Shown here one piece after another: positions 35,725-44,695 of a stretch of 64,000 nucleotides of DNA (the stretch's first letter is position 1; each line of letters opens with the position of its first letter). The stretch is taken from NCBI GenBank assembly GCA_943912335.1, contig CALTUD010000019.1, positions 1-64,000 of the forward strand, given 5' to 3'. Below the pieces are notes generated by a model. That model saw only the letters and a program-made list of their open reading frames with translations. It ran no database searches and had not been told where the DNA came from. Source of the stretch: an uncultured Acetobacteraceae bacterium. GTDB taxonomy: Bacteria; Pseudomonadota; Alphaproteobacteria; Acetobacterales; Acetobacteraceae. The translations under genes were made by a program, and so were the position numbers.

Positions 35725-35761
35725 CGGCCGGCGGGCGGGACCCGAAATCCCGCCCCGCTGC

Positions 35762-37198
35762 TCAGCTCGCCGTCTGTTTCACCGCCGTGTCGATCAGCTC
35801 GTCGATCGAATCCTTCACGCCCGAGAACAGCGTATCGCCGTAATCCTTGAACGCCTCGAATTTCGCGTCGTCGTTCACCACGATGTCGCGTTTGATCTTC
35901 TGCAAACCGATGATCTTGAACGGCGAGGCGTCGATCAGCGTCTTCGCTTCGATGAAGACGTAACGCGCGTCCTTGCGCATCCGCTCCACTGATCCCGTCC
36001 AGCCCGGCGTGCCCAGATTGTTGACCGGGATCAGGTCGGAAAACGTCGAGCAATGCAGGAAATACGCGCCCAGCAACGGATAGGTCTTGAACACGGTCAG
36101 ATCGAGCCGTGACGGTTCCGCCAGGATCTCGTGGAACGCCTTCACGGCGCGATACTGCACGCCCAGATGGATCAGCCGATGCGCAAGCTTGGCGGTCGCC
36201 GCGCCGAGACCGATCAGCGGCCCGCTGAACGCGCCGGCATCGAGCTTGGTGGTGACGGTCTTGGCGATGAACGACGCGGTCGAGATCGCCGCATCGCCGG
36301 ACAGATGCCCGATCTCGTGCGACAGCGCCGATTTCATCCCGGCCAGAGCGCTCTGCGTCGTGCCGAAGCTGAACTGGTAGTCGCGACGGCCGATATCGTA
36401 GCGATGATAGATCCGGTCGGTCACCTCCGCCCATTCCTGGCCCACGCTGCGCGCATCCCACACCGTGCCGAGCCAGGGCGGCACGCTCGCCGTCACCTCC
36501 TTGATGATGTCGTCGATATACCGATACAGCCCGGTGCCCTTGATCTTGTCCCACAGCTGATCGCCGAACGCGGCCTTGGCCACGCCGTAGAAGGATTCGG
36601 CGATCGGTCTGGCGGCATCGAGATAGTTCTGCTGGCTTTCCGACAGGGACGGAATATGCAGCTTCTCCTTCACCGTGTCCCAGGCGCTGCTCGCCTTGTC
36701 GGCCGCGATCTCCTGCGCATATTCGCCGGGATGGATCAGGCGTTTCGACCAGGACGTGCCGCTCAGCGTTCCGGTGGTGTTCTCGTTGCCCAGGAACACC
36801 ACGGTTCCGTCGGCGAAGATCCGCTCCAGCGCACCCTGCTTCTCGTTTGCCACCATCTGGTAGGCACCGATCTCGTCCGGCGTGAAATGCCGCTGCCGGT
36901 AGTCGTCGTAGTCGATCCCCGCCGATTGCAACTGCGTTTCCAGCGCCGTGACCGCACCGTAGCGATCGCGTTCGCTATTGGCGCGCTCGTTCTCCAGATC
37001 GCCGGGATCGTCGCTCTGAAGCTGCTTGCGGCTTTTCCAGTTGTCCAGCGCGGCGCGGATCTTGAACGCATCGTCCTCGCTGCGCGTCGTGCAATAAAGG
37101 CGGATCGCGTCGTCGACCTTGCGCAGCAGACTGCTTCTGCGGTGAAACCGGCCCAGGCTGGTCTCGTCCATCCAGCGCTGGTAGTCGATATCGAGCAT
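35762..37198 (-). CDS. Unknown 478-residue protein with a HEIGH motif
   Basis: I do not recognise this family. The N-terminal about 60 residues (YQRWMDETSLGRFHRRSSLL and a following KVDDAIRLYCTTRS, then DNWKSRK) are helical and recall leaders of some secreted bacterial effectors. The middle carries SHEIGHLSGD (His294, Glu295, His298), a zincin-type HExxH. No third ligand is obvious. There is no signal peptide. GAGAGG lies well placed before the ATG. Convergent to the permease gene and alone on its strand. Metalloprotease activity is only a hypothesis. Confidence 0.7.
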   Translation of the reverse strand: MLDIDYQRWMDETSLGRFHRRSSLLRKVDDAIRLYCTTRSEDDAFKIRAALDNWKSRKQLQSDDPGDLENERANSERDRYGAVTALETQLQSAGIDYDDYRQRHFTPDEIGAYQMVANEKQGALERIFADGTVVFLGNENTTGTLSGTSWSKRLIHPGEYAQEIAADKASSAWDTVKEKLHIPSLSESQQNYLDAARPIAESFYGVAKAAFGDQLWDKIKGTGLYRYIDDIIKEVTASVPPWLGTVWDARSVGQEWAEVTDRIYHRYDIGRRDYQFSFGTTQSALAGMKSALSHEIGHLSGDAAISTASFIAKTVTTKLDAGAFSGPLIGLGAATAKLAHRLIHLGVQYRAVKAFHEILAEPSRLDLTVFKTYPLLGAYFLHCSTFSDLIPVNNLGTPGWTGSVERMRKDARYVFIEAKTLIDASPFKIIGLQKIKRDIVVNDDAKFEAFKDYGDTLFSGVKDSIDELIDTAVKQTAS

Positions 37199-37524
37199 CG
37201 CGTTCCTCTCCAAAGCCTTGCGTATGTTTTTCGGCAGGATCGTTTCTCTTCCGATCCTTCCTGGGCGTGACAGGGAGATTTGCGGTTCAGGCTGAACGGA
37301 TTGCCCCGGCTTGACAAGCGCAGACCGGAAACTGTCATGAAGCCTCGAGCGGTTCGCGGCGGAACCGGCGCGCCGATCTTTTCCGCCGCGGCCCCTTTCA
37401 ATCGCCGTCCGGCGCGACACATCGGGCGCAACGGTGTTCGGTGCACAACCGTTCGCGTCCACCGGCATCGCCGTTCCGTCCATCCGCCCACAGCCACGGC
37501 CAAGCCCCCTCCGGAGCCCGTTCC
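37199..37524. other. 326-base divergent intergenic region
   Basis: No gene is seen here. It separates the divergent HEIGH-protein and exporter genes. It holds a perfect 7-base inverted repeat, AGGATCG (37236-37242) with CGATCCT (37252-37258), and a possible promoter TTGACA (37312-37317) with TGTCAT 16 bases later. Both are weak guesses. A plus-strand frame of 84 codons here (37280-37534) has no protein-like features. Confidence 0.4.
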
Positions 37525-38751
37525 ATGCGGCTGAATCCAGACACAGTCCTGTTCACCCTGTTCATGGCCGCGATTGGCGCGCTGCCGCCGCTCGCGATCG
37601 ACATGGGCCTCCCGGCGCTCGCCGCGATCGGGCACAGCCTCGGCACTTCGCCCAGTACCGCAGGCCTCACCTTGTCCCTGTTCATGGCTGGCTTCGGCAT
37701 CGGTCCGCTGGTGGCAGGTCCGCTGTCGGATCGGCTCGGACGCAAGATTCCCCTGGCCGGCGGCCTGCTGCTGTTCGCGCTCGGCGGGGTGCTGGCGGCG
37801 GCTTCCCCCAGCATCGGCACGCTTCTGGCGGCGCGGGTGGTGCAGGGACTCGGCGGCGGCACGGGCGCCACGCTGCTCTACGCCATCATCCGCGACCTGT
37901 TCGAAGGCCGCGCCGCACACCGGCGCATCGCCAACGTGGCGGTCGTGTCCACCACGGCGCCGATGGTCGCCCCCTCGCTTGGTGCCGCCCTGCTGCCTCT
38001 GCTTGGCTGGCGGGCGATCTACGCCCTGCCGGCGATCGCGGCGATCCTTCTGTTCGTTCTCATGCTCGCCGTGCTGCCGGAATCCCTGCCGCCCTCCGGC
38101 CGCCGTCGCGGGCAGGTGCTGCCGCAATTGCTGGAGGATCTCTGGCTTCTGCTCCGCACCCCCGCCTACGTGCTGAGCAACGCCGTCAATGCACTCTCCT
38201 TCGCCGCCCTGTTCTCCTACATCAGCGCTTCGCCGCTGGTGACCATGGGCGCGTTCGGCATCACACGGCCGCATTATGCGCTGCTGTTCGCGGGCACCAG
38301 CCTGTCCATCATCACCGGCGCCTTCCTGAACGGACGCATCGCCACGCGCATCCGCATCCCCGAACAACTGCTCGGCATCGCCGTGGCGCTGGCCCTCCTG
38401 GTCGATCTCGTGCTGGTCGCCCTCACGGTCACGCATACGCTCACGCTCGCCACGCTGGTGCCGCTGTTGCTGCTGGCCAATCTGTTCTTCGGGCTCGGCG
38501 CAGCCAGTGCCGCGCACAGCGCACTGGAACCGGTCAAGCGCGTCGCGGGCACGGCATCCGGGTTGCTCACCACGATCCAGATGGCGTTCGGCAGCCTCGC
38601 CAGCCTGCTGGCCTCCGCCTTGTTTCCCGCGCTCGGCACCCTGTCCATGACCGGTTGCATGGCCGTTTTCGCCAGTCTCAGCGCGGTGTGTTGCATGCTG
38701 TTACGCAGGCACGGTCTGCGAACGCTTGCGCAACAGCTTTCGGTCCCGTAA
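37525..38751 (+). CDS. Bcr/CflA-type MFS drug exporter
   Basis: This 408-residue protein has about 12 hydrophobic helices. The loop after the second helix reads GPLSDRLGRKIPLAGG, the MFS motif A, and RVVQGLGGGTGATLLYAIIRDLF is the Bcr/CflA-type motif in helix 4-5. GGAG lies ten bases before the ATG at 37525. Such proteins expel drugs, sulfonamides or small metabolites. It is followed within 40 bases by a siderophore receptor gene, so it could export the siderophore, but this is inference. Confidence 0.85.
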   Translation: MRLNPDTVLFTLFMAAIGALPPLAIDMGLPALAAIGHSLGTSPSTAGLTLSLFMAGFGIGPLVAGPLSDRLGRKIPLAGGLLLFALGGVLAAASPSIGTLLAARVVQGLGGGTGATLLYAIIRDLFEGRAAHRRIANVAVVSTTAPMVAPSLGAALLPLLGWRAIYALPAIAAILLFVLMLAVLPESLPPSGRRRGQVLPQLLEDLWLLLRTPAYVLSNAVNALSFAALFSYISASPLVTMGAFGITRPHYALLFAGTSLSIITGAFLNGRIATRIRIPEQLLGIAVALALLVDLVLVALTVTHTLTLATLVPLLLLANLFFGLGAASAAHSALEPVKRVAGTASGLLTTIQMAFGSLASLLASALFPALGTLSMTGCMAVFASLSAVCCMLLRRHGLRTLAQQLSVP

Positions 38752-38758
38752 GACGCGG

Positions 38759-38775
38759 TTGCAACTCATTCGCAA
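38759..38775. promoter_or_regulatory. Possible Fur-type operator
   Basis: TTGCAACTCATTCGCAA is an imperfect 17-base palindrome (6 of 8 positions pair) just before a siderophore receptor gene. Alphaproteobacterial Fur/Mur boxes share the TTGCA...TGCAA shape. It ends 13 bases before the ATG, so it could block expression. Confidence 0.35.
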
Positions 38776-38787
38776 CTGGTGCCATCA

Positions 38788-40986
38788 ATGTCTGTCCGCG
38801 CCCGCCTTCTTGGGGCTGCCCTGCCGGCCTCCGCGCTGTTCTGGCCGCTGATCGCCATCGCACAAACCGCGCCGGCGACACGGTCGGACACCGGGCAGGC
38901 CCCCGTCGTCCGGATCGGCGAGGAGCCGGACGCCGCCGACCCGGACGAAACCCTCTCCGTGCGCGGTATCCGCCTGTCCGCCCTGGTGCCGAAATCCTCC
39001 AGCGCCGCCACCAAGACCGATACGCCGCTGATCGATACGCCGGAATCGGTGTCGGTGGTCACACGCGCGCAGATGGATCAGATGAACGCCCGCACGCTGG
39101 TGGAAGCTCTGCGCTACACGGCGGGCGTGTCCACCGAAGCGCAGAACGGCTTTTCCACGCGCTACGATCTGCTGTCGATCCGCGGCTTCATCTCCAACGG
39201 CGATCAGTATCTGGACGGGCTCAAGCTGTTCAACGGCGCGGCCTACGCCAACCAGCAGATCGACGCCAATCTGGTCGACCGATACGATATCCTCAAAGGC
39301 CCGCCCTCGGTTCTCTACGGGCAGAGCGATCCGGGCGGCATCATCGACATCACCTCCAAGCTGCCGACGGCGACGCCTCTGCATCAGGTGTCGATCGAAG
39401 GCGGCTCCTACGGATACGTGCGCGGGTCGGTGGATCTGGGCGGCCCGATCGACCGGAGCGGACACTGGCTCTATCGCCTCGCCGCCACGGGAACCACCTC
39501 GGGCACGCAGGATCATCACACGCGCGTCGAGCGCTACGGCGTGGCGCCGGCGGTTTCCTGGGTGCCGGACGCGAACACGACGCTGACCGCCAACGCCTTG
39601 TTCCAGAAGGACCCGCGCGGCGGCGATTACGACAACGCCCCGCTCTACGGAACCGTGCTGCCCAACAGCAACGGTCCCATCCCGTATTCCAAGTTCACCG
39701 GCGACGACAGCTTCGAACGCTTCAACCGCACGCAGGCGTCGATCGCCTATCAGCTCACGCACAGGCTGAACCAGAACTGGAGCCTCCGCTCGGCTGCCCG
39801 CTATGCCAATATCGGCACCGAGTACAACGAGGTCTATGCCGGCAATCTCGACGACGAGAACGGCAGGATCGCACCGCGCTATTCCTCCGGCGCCGAGGAG
39901 CACTACGACACCATCACGCTGGAAGAACAGCTTCATGGCCGGTTCAGAACCGGTGTCCTGCAACACCGCGTCCTGCTGGGCGTGAACTGGCAGAATTTGC
40001 GCGATACCGCCAACTACTATGCCGGCACCGCACCGTCGATCGACATGTACGGCCCTTATGTCCCCAGCGTGATCCCGCCGCTGGCGCAGTACACCAACGC
40101 CAGCATCTCCACCAACCAGGAAGCGATCTTCGGCGAGGATCAGATCAGCTGGGGCCGTCTGCATCTGCAGATCGGCGGGCGCGAGGACTGGTCCGAGATC
40201 GCCACGCGCAACGCGCTGGATTCATCCGCCAACTTCGACCAGGGCGACCGCGCCTTCACCTGGCGCGCCGGCATCCTCTACGCCTTCGCCAACGGCATCT
40301 CGCCTTATTTCAATTATAGCCGTTCGTTCCAGCCGGTGAACCAGCTTTCGGTCACGGGCGCGCCGTTCAAGCCCACGCGCGGCGAACAGTTCGAGGTCGG
40401 CACTAAATGGCAGCCGACCGGTTTCGACGGCTTCTTCTCCGCCGCCCTGTTCCATATCCAGGAAACCAACGTCCTGGTCAGCGACCCGAACAATCTGAAT
40501 TTCTCCATCCAGACCGGCGGCATACGCTCGCAAGGCGTGGAGCTGGAAGCGCACGCGAATATCACGCACCGTTTCAACATCGTCGCCGCCTATACCTACC
40601 AGGACGCGACCTTCAACAAGAACAGCGGTGATCTCGACGAGCGACGCCAGACGCAGGTGCCGCAGCAATTCTTCTCCGTCTGGGGCCATTACGACATCCA
40701 TGACGGCCCGCTCGACGGTCTGGGTTTCGGCGTCGGCGTGCGCTACCAGGGCAACACCATCACCGACAACGTGGTGGAATACGCCACCTCGCCCTTCACC
40801 CTGGTCGACGCGACGGCGCAATACCAGCTCGGCCATCTGTTCCCCCGCCTGCGCGACACGACGCTTCAGGTCACGGCACAGAATCTGCTCGACAAGAGCT
40901 ACATCACCTCGTGCTACTCCAATTCCTTCGGCTGCTACTGGGGCACGCGCCGCAACGTCATCGGCCGCCTGACCTATCGCTGGTAG
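38788..40986 (+). CDS. TonB-dependent siderophore receptor
   Basis: This 732-residue outer-membrane receptor of the FhuE/FpvA/FoxA kind has a signal peptide (SALFWPLIAIAQ), a plug domain (LIDTPESVSVVTRAQMDQMN, RGFISNGDQYLDGLK, LKGPPSVLYGQSDPGGIIDI) and a 22-strand-type barrel ending in RLTYRW with a C-terminal aromatic. No STN domain is seen. The ATG at 38788 is chosen; a GTG at 38779 is an alternative. The 3' end overlaps the convergent hydrolase gene by 13 bases. The ligand is unknown. Confidence 0.9.
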   Translation: MSVRARLLGAALPASALFWPLIAIAQTAPATRSDTGQAPVVRIGEEPDAADPDETLSVRGIRLSALVPKSSSAATKTDTPLIDTPESVSVVTRAQMDQMNARTLVEALRYTAGVSTEAQNGFSTRYDLLSIRGFISNGDQYLDGLKLFNGAAYANQQIDANLVDRYDILKGPPSVLYGQSDPGGIIDITSKLPTATPLHQVSIEGGSYGYVRGSVDLGGPIDRSGHWLYRLAATGTTSGTQDHHTRVERYGVAPAVSWVPDANTTLTANALFQKDPRGGDYDNAPLYGTVLPNSNGPIPYSKFTGDDSFERFNRTQASIAYQLTHRLNQNWSLRSAARYANIGTEYNEVYAGNLDDENGRIAPRYSSGAEEHYDTITLEEQLHGRFRTGVLQHRVLLGVNWQNLRDTANYYAGTAPSIDMYGPYVPSVIPPLAQYTNASISTNQEAIFGEDQISWGRLHLQIGGREDWSEIATRNALDSSANFDQGDRAFTWRAGILYAFANGISPYFNYSRSFQPVNQLSVTGAPFKPTRGEQFEVGTKWQPTGFDGFFSAALFHIQETNVLVSDPNNLNFSIQTGGIRSQGVELEAHANITHRFNIVAAYTYQDATFNKNSGDLDERRQTQVPQQFFSVWGHYDIHDGPLDGLGFGVGVRYQGNTITDNVVEYATSPFTLVDATAQYQLGHLFPRLRDTTLQVTAQNLLDKSYITSCYSNSFGCYWGTRRNVIGRLTYRW

Positions 40987-41870
40987 AACGCGCCGAGAAA
41001 CGGCAGCAGGTGTTCGAGCACGCGCTCGGGCGCCTGCCGTTGCGGAAAGTGCCCGATGCCATCGAGCACGACACGATCGTAGTGCGCGGAGAACAGGTCT
41101 TTCCTGTTTTCGGACGTGGACGGCAAGGCGCACGGATCGATCGCGCCCTGGATCATCAGGGTCGGCACCGCCACCACAGGGTTCTCGAGCACGTAAGCCG
41201 ATTGCGCGGCATAGGCCGGGTCGGGTTCGGCATGCTTCCAGCGCACCCGATAGGAATGCAACGTGACGGCCGACCAATCGGGATTGCCGAATGCCGCCGC
41301 GGCGCTGCGGAACATCTCCTCCGGTACGGTCCAGTTCGGATTCCAGCTATACCAGATGTAGTTGGTGAAGCTGCGTCGCTGGTTCTCCACCAGCTCCGTT
41401 CCGCGCGGCGTCGCCATCAACCATTGGTACCAGTAGCTCTGCTGCTGCTGCAACGACACGGGCGCGTCCGGGTCGTTGCCGTTCCAGCCGACCGACAGCG
41501 CTGCGACCGATGCGATCCGCTCCGGCCACAGGCACGCGGCGCAATAGGCGATACGGGCCCCCCAATCGTGCCCCACCACCGCGAACCGTTCGAGCCCGAG
41601 CGCATCGGCCAGATCGATCAGATCCTGCGCCATCGCCACCATCTCGCCGGACCGTATCGTGTCGTCGCTCAGGAACCGGGTCGGACCGAAGCCGCGCAGA
41701 TAAGGCACGATCGTGCGATACCCGGCTTCGTTCAACGCAGGCAGCATCGCTTCCCAACAGGTCGCATCGTCCGGCCAGCCATGCAGCAGCACCAGAGGCG
41801 CCCCGTCTTCCGGCCCCGCAACGAAACAGCCGATCGACAGGGTCGGCGTTTCCACCGTTCTCATGCTCAT
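40974..41870 (-). CDS. Alpha/beta hydrolase of the epoxide hydrolase/dehalogenase type
   Basis: This 298-residue protein keeps HGWPDDATCW (oxyanion hole, about residue 27) and VVGHDWGARIAYC, in which Asp replaces the usual Ser as nucleophile. The catalytic His lies in GIGHFPQRQAP. That pattern fits epoxide hydrolases and haloalkane dehalogenases. The ATG overlaps the stop of the UdgX gene (ATGA), with GGGAG eight bases upstream, so it is the last gene of the repair operon. Its link to DNA repair is unproven. Confidence 0.85.
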   Translation of the reverse strand: MSMRTVETPTLSIGCFVAGPEDGAPLVLLHGWPDDATCWEAMLPALNEAGYRTIVPYLRGFGPTRFLSDDTIRSGEMVAMAQDLIDLADALGLERFAVVGHDWGARIAYCAACLWPERIASVAALSVGWNGNDPDAPVSLQQQQSYWYQWLMATPRGTELVENQRRSFTNYIWYSWNPNWTVPEEMFRSAAAAFGNPDWSAVTLHSYRVRWKHAEPDPAYAAQSAYVLENPVVAVPTLMIQGAIDPCALPSTSENRKDLFSAHYDRVVLDGIGHFPQRQAPERVLEHLLPFLGAFYQR

Positions 41871-43348
41871 CGCAACAACTCCCGCGCCTGCTTCAGGTCG
41901 GCCACGAAGGCCGCGTATTCGCGCTGCTTCATCTCTTCGTCGGGAATGCGCAGCAGATAGGACGGATGAACGGTGATGAGCCCCTGCGCGTTGCTGCCGA
42001 ACCGCTCCGGCAGGGCGATCGGCCTCGACCGCTCGCGCCCGATCGTCACCGCACGCCCCAGCACCGCCCGCGCCGCCGTCGCCCCCAGCATCACCAGCAG
42101 GGACGGCTTCACCAGACGGCGTTCCTCTTCCAGCCAGACCGAGCAGGCCTTGATCTCGGTGATATCCGGCTTGGCATGGATGCGCCGCTTCCCGCGCGGC
42201 TCGAATTTGAAGTGCTTGACCGCATTGGTGACGTAGACCACCGACCGGTCGATCCCGGCTTCCTCGATCGCCCGGTTCAGCATCTGCCCGGCCGGCCCCA
42301 CGAACGGTCTTCCGGCCAGATCCTCCTGGTCGCCCGGCTGCTCGCCGACCATCATCATCCGCGCATCCGCCGGTCCCTCGCCGAACACGGTCTGCGTGGC
42401 GGGCTCCCAGAGCGGACAACGCCGGCAGGCCTCCGCCGCCTTCCGCAGCGCCGGCAGCGTTTCCGGCGTCTCGCCGCCATCTGGAAGTTCCGGCTCGATC
42501 GGCAGGACACTGCGCGCCGCCCCGCGGCGCTGCTCCATCGGGCGTGTTTCGGGTGGCATGGCGGGCGCATCCAGCATGGTCTCGGTGCGGCCCCGTGCCC
42601 CCCGGATCAGGTCCGGTATCGCCGCCGCCTCGGGGAGGTTGCGCCAGTACTTCTTCGGCATCTCGGACATCATCGCGCCGACCTTGAGCCGGGCCGGATT
42701 AAATATCACGCTGTAATATAATCGCCAGTAACGCTCCAGGGCGTCGTCGTCCGGCACCTCTTTCGGGTCCGCCCCCGGCCCGAAGGACCGTTCCTCGCCG
42801 GTCCAGTGGAACGAGCGGTACGGCGTCAGGATCGAGAACACCATGGTCGCGAAGCGCCGGATGAAGAACTCCGCATTGGCCTCGACGATGAAGTGCTCCG
42901 GCTCGAACCACGCCACATAGCGCGTGCCCTCCGGCTCCGGCACTTCGCGGAACCGCAGGAAAGCCCGCATCTTGTGGGTGTCGCGTCGCACGGACTGCGC
43001 TAGGCGGATCGTCCGCTGCACCGCCGGGTCCGTCACCTGCTCGGTGATGCGCTTCTCGCCATGTTGCGCGCGCCAGACCAGGCCGTAGAGCAGCGAGAAC
43101 CGCTCCGGTTCGCGCGCCTGGATCACCGTCTGCGCCAGCTCCACCAGGGCGCGGGACACGGAGAACGTGCCGGATGGCGTAGTGCCGGGTTCCTGGGGCG
43201 GTTCTCCATCCAGCGCGAACAGATCGGCCGGGGCGCCGACGGAGAAGTGCACGTCTTCGGGCGCAATGCCGGACAGAGCCAGCTTGCGGGCCGCGTCGCG
43301 CCAGCCGCCGAAATCGACCTCGTGCGCGAGAACGACCGTCTTCACCAC
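41867..43348 (-). CDS. udgX: DUF4130-UdgX fusion, uracil-DNA glycosylase-type DNA repair protein
   Basis: This 493-residue protein has an N-terminal DUF4130-type domain (about residues 1-250) fused to a family-6 UDG-like domain. The glycosylase motif GEQPGDQEDLAGRPFVGPAG is at about residue 334. The UdgX-specific loop KRRIH at about residue 387 contains the His that forms a covalent bond to the abasic sugar in the studied mycobacterial UdgX. Cys residues of an Fe-S cluster are in ACRRCPLW and nearby. The gene follows the radical SAM gene by 40 bases; pairing of the two is known in many bacteria. Confidence 0.9.
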   Translation of the reverse strand: MVKTVVLAHEVDFGGWRDAARKLALSGIAPEDVHFSVGAPADLFALDGEPPQEPGTTPSGTFSVSRALVELAQTVIQAREPERFSLLYGLVWRAQHGEKRITEQVTDPAVQRTIRLAQSVRRDTHKMRAFLRFREVPEPEGTRYVAWFEPEHFIVEANAEFFIRRFATMVFSILTPYRSFHWTGEERSFGPGADPKEVPDDDALERYWRLYYSVIFNPARLKVGAMMSEMPKKYWRNLPEAAAIPDLIRGARGRTETMLDAPAMPPETRPMEQRRGAARSVLPIEPELPDGGETPETLPALRKAAEACRRCPLWEPATQTVFGEGPADARMMMVGEQPGDQEDLAGRPFVGPAGQMLNRAIEEAGIDRSVVYVTNAVKHFKFEPRGKRRIHAKPDITEIKACSVWLEEERRLVKPSLLVMLGATAARAVLGRAVTIGRERSRPIALPERFGSNAQGLITVHPSYLLRIPDEEMKQREYAAFVADLKQARELLR

Positions 43349-43388
43349 CCCGCCTGCTCCTCCCGGGGTGTCCGCCCCCTTGGGAGGA

Positions 43389-44618
43389 TTAAAGCAAAGC
43401 GAGCTGTTTCGGTTTCGGCGCTAGCTTCAGCGACAGGCGCGCGGAATCCAGCTCCTGCATCGGCCGGTGGTCCACGGCCACCAGGAACGGCGCCACCTTG
43501 GCCAGAGACACGCGCAGCCGGGCCAGATCGTCCATGCGCAGCTGCCGGTGGCGGCGAGCCAGCAGAATGCGATCAACCGATTTCACGCCCAGCCCCGGTA
43601 TGCGCAGCAGCGTTTCCCGGTCGGCGCGGTTGATGTCGACCGGGAACATGTGCCTGTTCTCCAGCGCCCAGGCGAGCTTGGGATCGTGCACCAGATCGAG
43701 ATTGCCGTCCGGGTCGGTGGCCAGCTCCTCTACCCCGAAGCCGTAGAAACGCAGCAGCCAGTCGGCCTGATACAGCCGGTGCTCGCGCAGGAGCGGGGCC
43801 GGTTTGAGCGGCAAGGCGGACGAGGCGTCCGGAATCGGCGAGAAGGCGGAATAATACACCCGGCGCAGCCCGTAGGAGCCGTAGAGCGTGTTGCTGAGAC
43901 GCAGGATGGTGCGGTCGGTGCTGGGATCGGCGCCGACGATCATCTGCGTGCTCTGCCCGGCCGGGGCGAAGCGCTGCGGCTTGGCGCCGCCCGGACGCGG
44001 CTTCTCCCGCGCCGCGTCGATGCCGAGCCGCATCCGGCCCATGGATCGTCGTATGCCGCCCATGTCCTTTTCCGGCGCGTAATCCTTCAGCGCCGCCTCG
44101 GTCGGCAGCTCGACGTTGATGCTGAGCCGGTCGGCCCAGCGCCCGGCTTCTTCCAACAGCAGCGGATCGGCGTCCGGAATGGTCTTCAGGTGGATATAGC
44201 CGCGGAAGCCGTGTTCGACGCGGAGCGTGCGCGCCACCGCGATCACCTGCTCCATGGTGTAGTCCGGCGAGCGGATGATGCCGGAGGACAGGAACAACCC
44301 TTCGATGCAGTTGCGGCGATAAAAGCCGAGCGTGAGCTGCACCACCTCGTCCACCGTGAACCGGGCCCGTTTCACCGAGGAGGAGGCGCGGTTGATGCAG
44401 TACGCGCATTCGAACATGCAGACATTGGTCAGCAGGATCTTCAGCAGCGAGATGCAGCGCCCGTCCGGCGCGTAGGCATGGCAGATGCCCATGCCCTCCG
44501 TGGAGCCGACGCCCTTGGTTTCGCCGCGGCTATCGCGCTTCTCCGTGCCACTGGACGCGCAGGACGCATCGTATTTGGCGGCATCGGCCAAAATCTCGAG
44601 CTTGCCGAGCAGATCCAT
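43389..44618 (-). CDS. Putative DNA modification/repair radical SAM protein
   Basis: This 409-residue protein is the radical SAM partner of UdgX (the rSAM-linked-to-UDG family). The SAM-cluster cysteines are Cys67, Cys71 and Cys74 in NVCMFECAYCINR. A C-terminal helix-hairpin-helix, LLRIPGLGVKSVDRILLARR (about residues 345-365), binds DNA. The neighbouring DUF4130-UdgX gene follows on the same strand. The ATG is 11 bases from an SOS-box match. The reaction is unknown. Confidence 0.9.
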   Translation of the reverse strand: MDLLGKLEILADAAKYDASCASSGTEKRDSRGETKGVGSTEGMGICHAYAPDGRCISLLKILLTNVCMFECAYCINRASSSVKRARFTVDEVVQLTLGFYRRNCIEGLFLSSGIIRSPDYTMEQVIAVARTLRVEHGFRGYIHLKTIPDADPLLLEEAGRWADRLSINVELPTEAALKDYAPEKDMGGIRRSMGRMRLGIDAAREKPRPGGAKPQRFAPAGQSTQMIVGADPSTDRTILRLSNTLYGSYGLRRVYYSAFSPIPDASSALPLKPAPLLREHRLYQADWLLRFYGFGVEELATDPDGNLDLVHDPKLAWALENRHMFPVDINRADRETLLRIPGLGVKSVDRILLARRHRQLRMDDLARLRVSLAKVAPFLVAVDHRPMQELDSARLSLKLAPKPKQLALL

Positions 44619-44628
44619 GCGCGTGAGA

Positions 44629-44643
44629 GTTCCCGTTCCGTTC
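44629..44643. promoter_or_regulatory. SOS box (LexA operator) match
   Basis: GTTCCCGTTCCGTTC contains GTTC-N7-GTTC, the alphaproteobacterial LexA operator form. It lies 11 bases upstream of the radical SAM gene start (the gene reads the other way, so the operator is GAAC-N7-GAAC on its strand). A GTTC-GGTC-GAAC palindrome overlaps the right half (44640-44651). Placement over the likely start region supports LexA repression. Confidence 0.65.
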
Positions 44644-44695
44644 GGTCGAACCCCCTAGATGGGGCCTCCGGGCCGCTGACGGAAGGGCGATCGGC

